From NCBI GenBank assembly GCA_003818595.1, contig RPQV01000117.1, forward strand, positions 1 through 8,816: 8,816 bases of DNA, written 5' to 3'. The stretch comes from Calditrichota bacterium (GTDB lineage: Bacteria > Zhuqueibacterota > Zhuqueibacteria > Residuimicrobiales > Krinioviventaceae). Both the position numbers and the translations under genes were made by a program. Below, piece by piece: positions 7,544 through 8,816 of the stretch (position 1 is its first letter; each line of letters opens with the position of its first letter). Under the pieces are notes generated by a model. That model had not been told where the DNA came from. It worked only from the letters and a program-made list of their open reading frames with translations, and did no database searches.

Positions 7544-8278
7544 CTAATTCCACTTTCCATAGTTGCTCTGCACACCATCGGTATACGTCCACCATTCCCC
7601 CGTTCCATCAGCAGCCCAGGTGATCCTCAAGTCATAAACAAGGCTGCCCTTGGAACTTTTGGAAAATCGCTCCAATTTCCCCGACTTGTCCGTCTTGATG
7701 GTGATATCGATCTTTGAAATGGGTTCTTCATGATTTTGCTTGACCATGGTATAGTCGCCATTTTCCAGAGTGTACCAAACCCATTCCCTCAAAATCTGCT
7801 GACTGCCCTCCAAGTAGAGATAGACATGGCCGTTAGACTGATCTGTCCGCTGCACTGCATCCATCTTTCTCCAATTGGCGAAGCTTTTCCCCTGATCGAC
7901 GCCATTCCAAAAGAGCTGCCAGGTCAACCGCCCCTCAGCCGCCGCTATTTTCAGGTTCTGGGTGAGGGAGCCTGTAATCCATTGATATTCCCAGCTTCCC
8001 GTTACCTCCTTCACCGCCTGCGCACCTGTCGGGGCCGCAAAAACACAGGGTGTCCCTTCAAAAGAATTCACCTCATCGATCAGCTCAACCGCTAATTTAG
8101 CCATCGCGTCGGTTGACTGCAACAGTCCGCTTGGAAGAGCAACCGCTTTGAGCACGAATTCCGGCGCCTTGGGGGGCGTCGTTGGAGCAACCGGGCTCTC
8201 CTCGTCAGAAGAACATCCACCGATAAGAAAAATTAATGAGACTGCCGCCAGAACGGCCAAGTACTTTTTGTACAACAT
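7544..8278 (-). CDS. Tryptophan-rich lipoprotein of unknown function
   Basis: I do not recognise the family. The 244-residue product starts with a lipoprotein signal peptide: Lys4-Lys5, a hydrophobic core at about 7-20, and the lipobox I-G-G-Cys22. The mature protein would be lipidated at Cys22. Ser, not Asp, at +2 suggests outer membrane placement if E. coli rules apply. A Ser/Glu/Pro-rich linker (23-40) is followed by a short helical-looking stretch (about 55-75). The remainder (about 90-244) has alternating hydrophobic and polar residues that suggest beta structure. Eleven Trp occur in the mature part (96, 100, 120, 124, 136, 166, 168, 221, 229, 230, 243), a high share. There is one further Cys, at 78. 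An AGGAGG at 8289-8284 sits 5 bases from the ATG and supports the start. The gene converges on cimA and diverges from the transporter gene; no function can be inferred from context. Confidence 0.85.
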   Translation of the reverse strand: MLYKKYLAVLAAVSLIFLIGGCSSDEESPVAPTTPPKAPEFVLKAVALPSGLLQSTDAMAKLAVELIDEVNSFEGTPCVFAAPTGAQAVKEVTGSWEYQWITGSLTQNLKIAAAEGRLTWQLFWNGVDQGKSFANWRKMDAVQRTDQSNGHVYLYLEGSQQILREWVWYTLENGDYTMVKQNHEEPISKIDITIKTDKSGKLERFSKSSKGSLVYDLRITWAADGTGEWWTYTDGVQSNYGKWN

Positions 8279-8391
8279 ATAAGCCTCCTTTTTTTAAATG
8301 AGTGTTTCATCATCAACTGATCCACATGCCGGCAAGTCATCAATGGCAGGAGGATCACAATTGATCATGTTTCGAATTCATCAAACTCAGA

Positions 8392-8412
8392 GGCATTCAA
8401 CGATTGAATGTC
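8392..8412. repeat. Short hairpin with 3-base loop
   Basis: CATTCAA (8394-8400) and TTGAATG (8404-8410) form a perfect 7-bp inverted repeat around CGA. It extends to 9 pairs with one G-T and one G-C pair. TCATTTTAAAAT follows on the + strand. It could be an operator or an RNA hairpin. The stem is AT-rich and its role is unknown. Confidence 0.4.
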
Positions 8413-8454
8413 ATTTTAAAATTAGAGGACTGAAGCGGAACCTGAACGCGGAGC

Positions 8455-8530
8455 AGAATTTTTCGAGGTCGTCGTCATCATCAAAAGTAGCGTACATTTG
8501 TTACAACACAGGCAGCCTCGAAAATATTCT
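8455..8530. repeat. 14-bp inverted repeat with a 47-base spacer
   Basis: AGAATTTTTCGAGG (8455-8468) pairs with CCTCGAAAATATTCT (8516-8530) over 14 base pairs with a single bulged T. The spacer (8469-8515) begins with GTC/ATC triplet repeats. The arms are long enough to be unlikely by chance in a short intergenic region. It may be part of a structured leader RNA, a repeated extragenic element or a decayed small mobile element; nothing here decides between them. Confidence 0.45.
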
Positions 8531-8564
8531 TAAACAAGTCAACTTTTTTGCGAGATAAAATAAG

Positions 8565-8593
8565 TTTACAATAGGTATAGTTTTTCTTATCTT
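8565..8593 (+). promoter_or_regulatory. Candidate promoter of the sugar transporter gene
   Basis: TTTACA (8565-8570) and TATCTT (8588-8593) resemble sigma-70 -35 and -10 boxes at the ideal 17-base spacing, in an AT-rich stretch. Transcription would start near 8600, giving a leader of about 50 bases before the ATG at 8654. The match is by eye and the host's promoter consensus is unknown. Confidence 0.35.
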
Positions 8594-8620
8594 GTGAACA
8601 ACAGGGACACGTCTGTAAGC

Positions 8621-8630
8621 GTGAATTCAC
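8621..8630. promoter_or_regulatory. 10-bp palindrome, candidate operator
   Basis: GTGAATTCAC is a perfect palindrome, and outer bases TCTGT (8612-8616) and ACAGA (8629-8633) add dyad symmetry. GTGAA also occurs at 8594-8598. Lying between the candidate promoter and the transporter start, it is well placed for a repressor controlling sugar uptake. This is inference from position only. Confidence 0.3.
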
Positions 8631-8653
8631 AGATATTAAACAAGGAGGCGGAC

Positions 8654-8816
8654 ATGGCCGAGATGACGGCGGGAAAGCTCAAGCTGAAAGAAAAACTGTC
8701 CTATGGTTTTGGAGACCTCGCGTCAGTGCTGTATTGGCAGACCTTTATGCTTTATTTCACCTTTTTCTACACTGACGTGTTCCTCATTCCAGCCGGTGCA
8801 GCGGCGACCATGTTCC
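8654..8816 (+). CDS. GPH-family (MelB-like) sugar:cation symporter, 3' partial
   Basis: Only the first 54 codons are in the window. The segment from Lys14 to Asp21 (KLSYGFGD) and the following Leu-Ala-Ser, then a hydrophobic first membrane helix with Tyr27-Trp28-Gln29 and the FFYTDVF end, are hallmarks of the glycoside-pentoside-hexuronide:cation symporter family in the major facilitator superfamily. Such inner membrane carriers take up sugars or oligosaccharides with H+ or Na+; the substrate cannot be told from this part. An AGGAGG at 8643-8648 lies 5 bases before the ATG at 8654 and favours it over the in-frame Met at 8663. The gene diverges from the lipoprotein gene and appears to belong to a separate transcription unit from the amino acid operon. 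Confidence 0.88.
   Translation, partial: MAEMTAGKLKLKEKLSYGFGDLASVLYWQTFMLYFTFFYTDVFLIPAGAAATMF

Larger units (their letters stand above)
8279..8653. other. Divergent intergenic region, no credible protein gene
   Basis: These 375 bases separate the start of the lipoprotein gene (-) from the start of the sugar transporter gene (+), so promoters for both should lie here. I see several inverted repeats (8392-8412, 8455-8530, 8621-8630, and a weaker GATCA-CAAT-TGATC dyad at 8353-8366), a 10-base palindrome ATTTTAAAAT at 8413-8422, and one candidate + strand promoter at 8565-8593. The only sizeable open frame (8298-8558, +) has no ribosome binding site and low-complexity Ser-rich content, so I do not call it a gene. 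No recognisable riboswitch or small RNA was identified. Confidence 0.7.

Noticed and set aside
7730..8095. 121-codon + strand frame opposite the lipoprotein gene
   Set aside because: The - strand frame has a lipobox and a strong ribosome binding site. This one has neither and looks like a shadow.
8298..8558. 86-codon + strand open frame in the intergenic region
   Set aside because: There is no Shine-Dalgarno sequence, the content is Ser-rich and low in complexity, and it spans inverted repeats and likely promoters.

Overview
This window is bacterial and dominated by a compact + strand operon for branched-chain amino acid synthesis. Six genes run from the left edge to 7478: ilvB (5' end outside the window), ilvN, ilvC, leuA, leuB and cimA. 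Junctions are tight: a 1-base TAATG overlap at ilvB/ilvN, 10 bases at ilvC/leuA, and 4 bases at leuB/cimA with the cimA ribosome binding site inside the leuB end. Two spacers are larger, ilvN-ilvC and leuA-leuB.

Together the enzymes cover three linked routes. CimA makes citramalate from pyruvate and acetyl-CoA. After isomerisation by LeuCD, LeuB oxidises it to 2-oxobutyrate, so isoleucine can be made without threonine deaminase. IlvBN and IlvC then serve both valine and isoleucine. LeuA starts the leucine branch and shares LeuB (and LeuCD) with the citramalate route. leuC, leuD, ilvD and ilvE are not in the window.

Two enzyme details stand out. The ketol-acid reductoisomerase has a cofactor loop with Asp in place of the usual phosphate-binding Ser and no loop Arg, which suggests NADH rather than NADPH. 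The acetolactate synthase large subunit carries an extra stretch of about 19 residues with four cysteines just after the active-site mobile loop.

Right of the operon, an 11-bp inverted repeat (7484-7540) separates cimA from a convergent - strand gene for a tryptophan-rich lipoprotein of unknown function (8278-7544). A 375-base divergent intergenic region (8279-8653) with several inverted repeats follows. Then comes the start of a + strand GPH-family (MelB-like) sugar:cation symporter, cut by the right edge.

The organism cannot be named from this window. The outer-membrane-type lipoprotein signal suggests a didermic bacterium, with moderate base composition and clear Shine-Dalgarno use. The gene set would fit Deltaproteobacteria-like or FCB-group/KSB1-like lineages, but this is a guess. 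I found no RNA gene, CRISPR array, insertion sequence or known defence system. The window is mostly ordinary core metabolism with a few unusual details.
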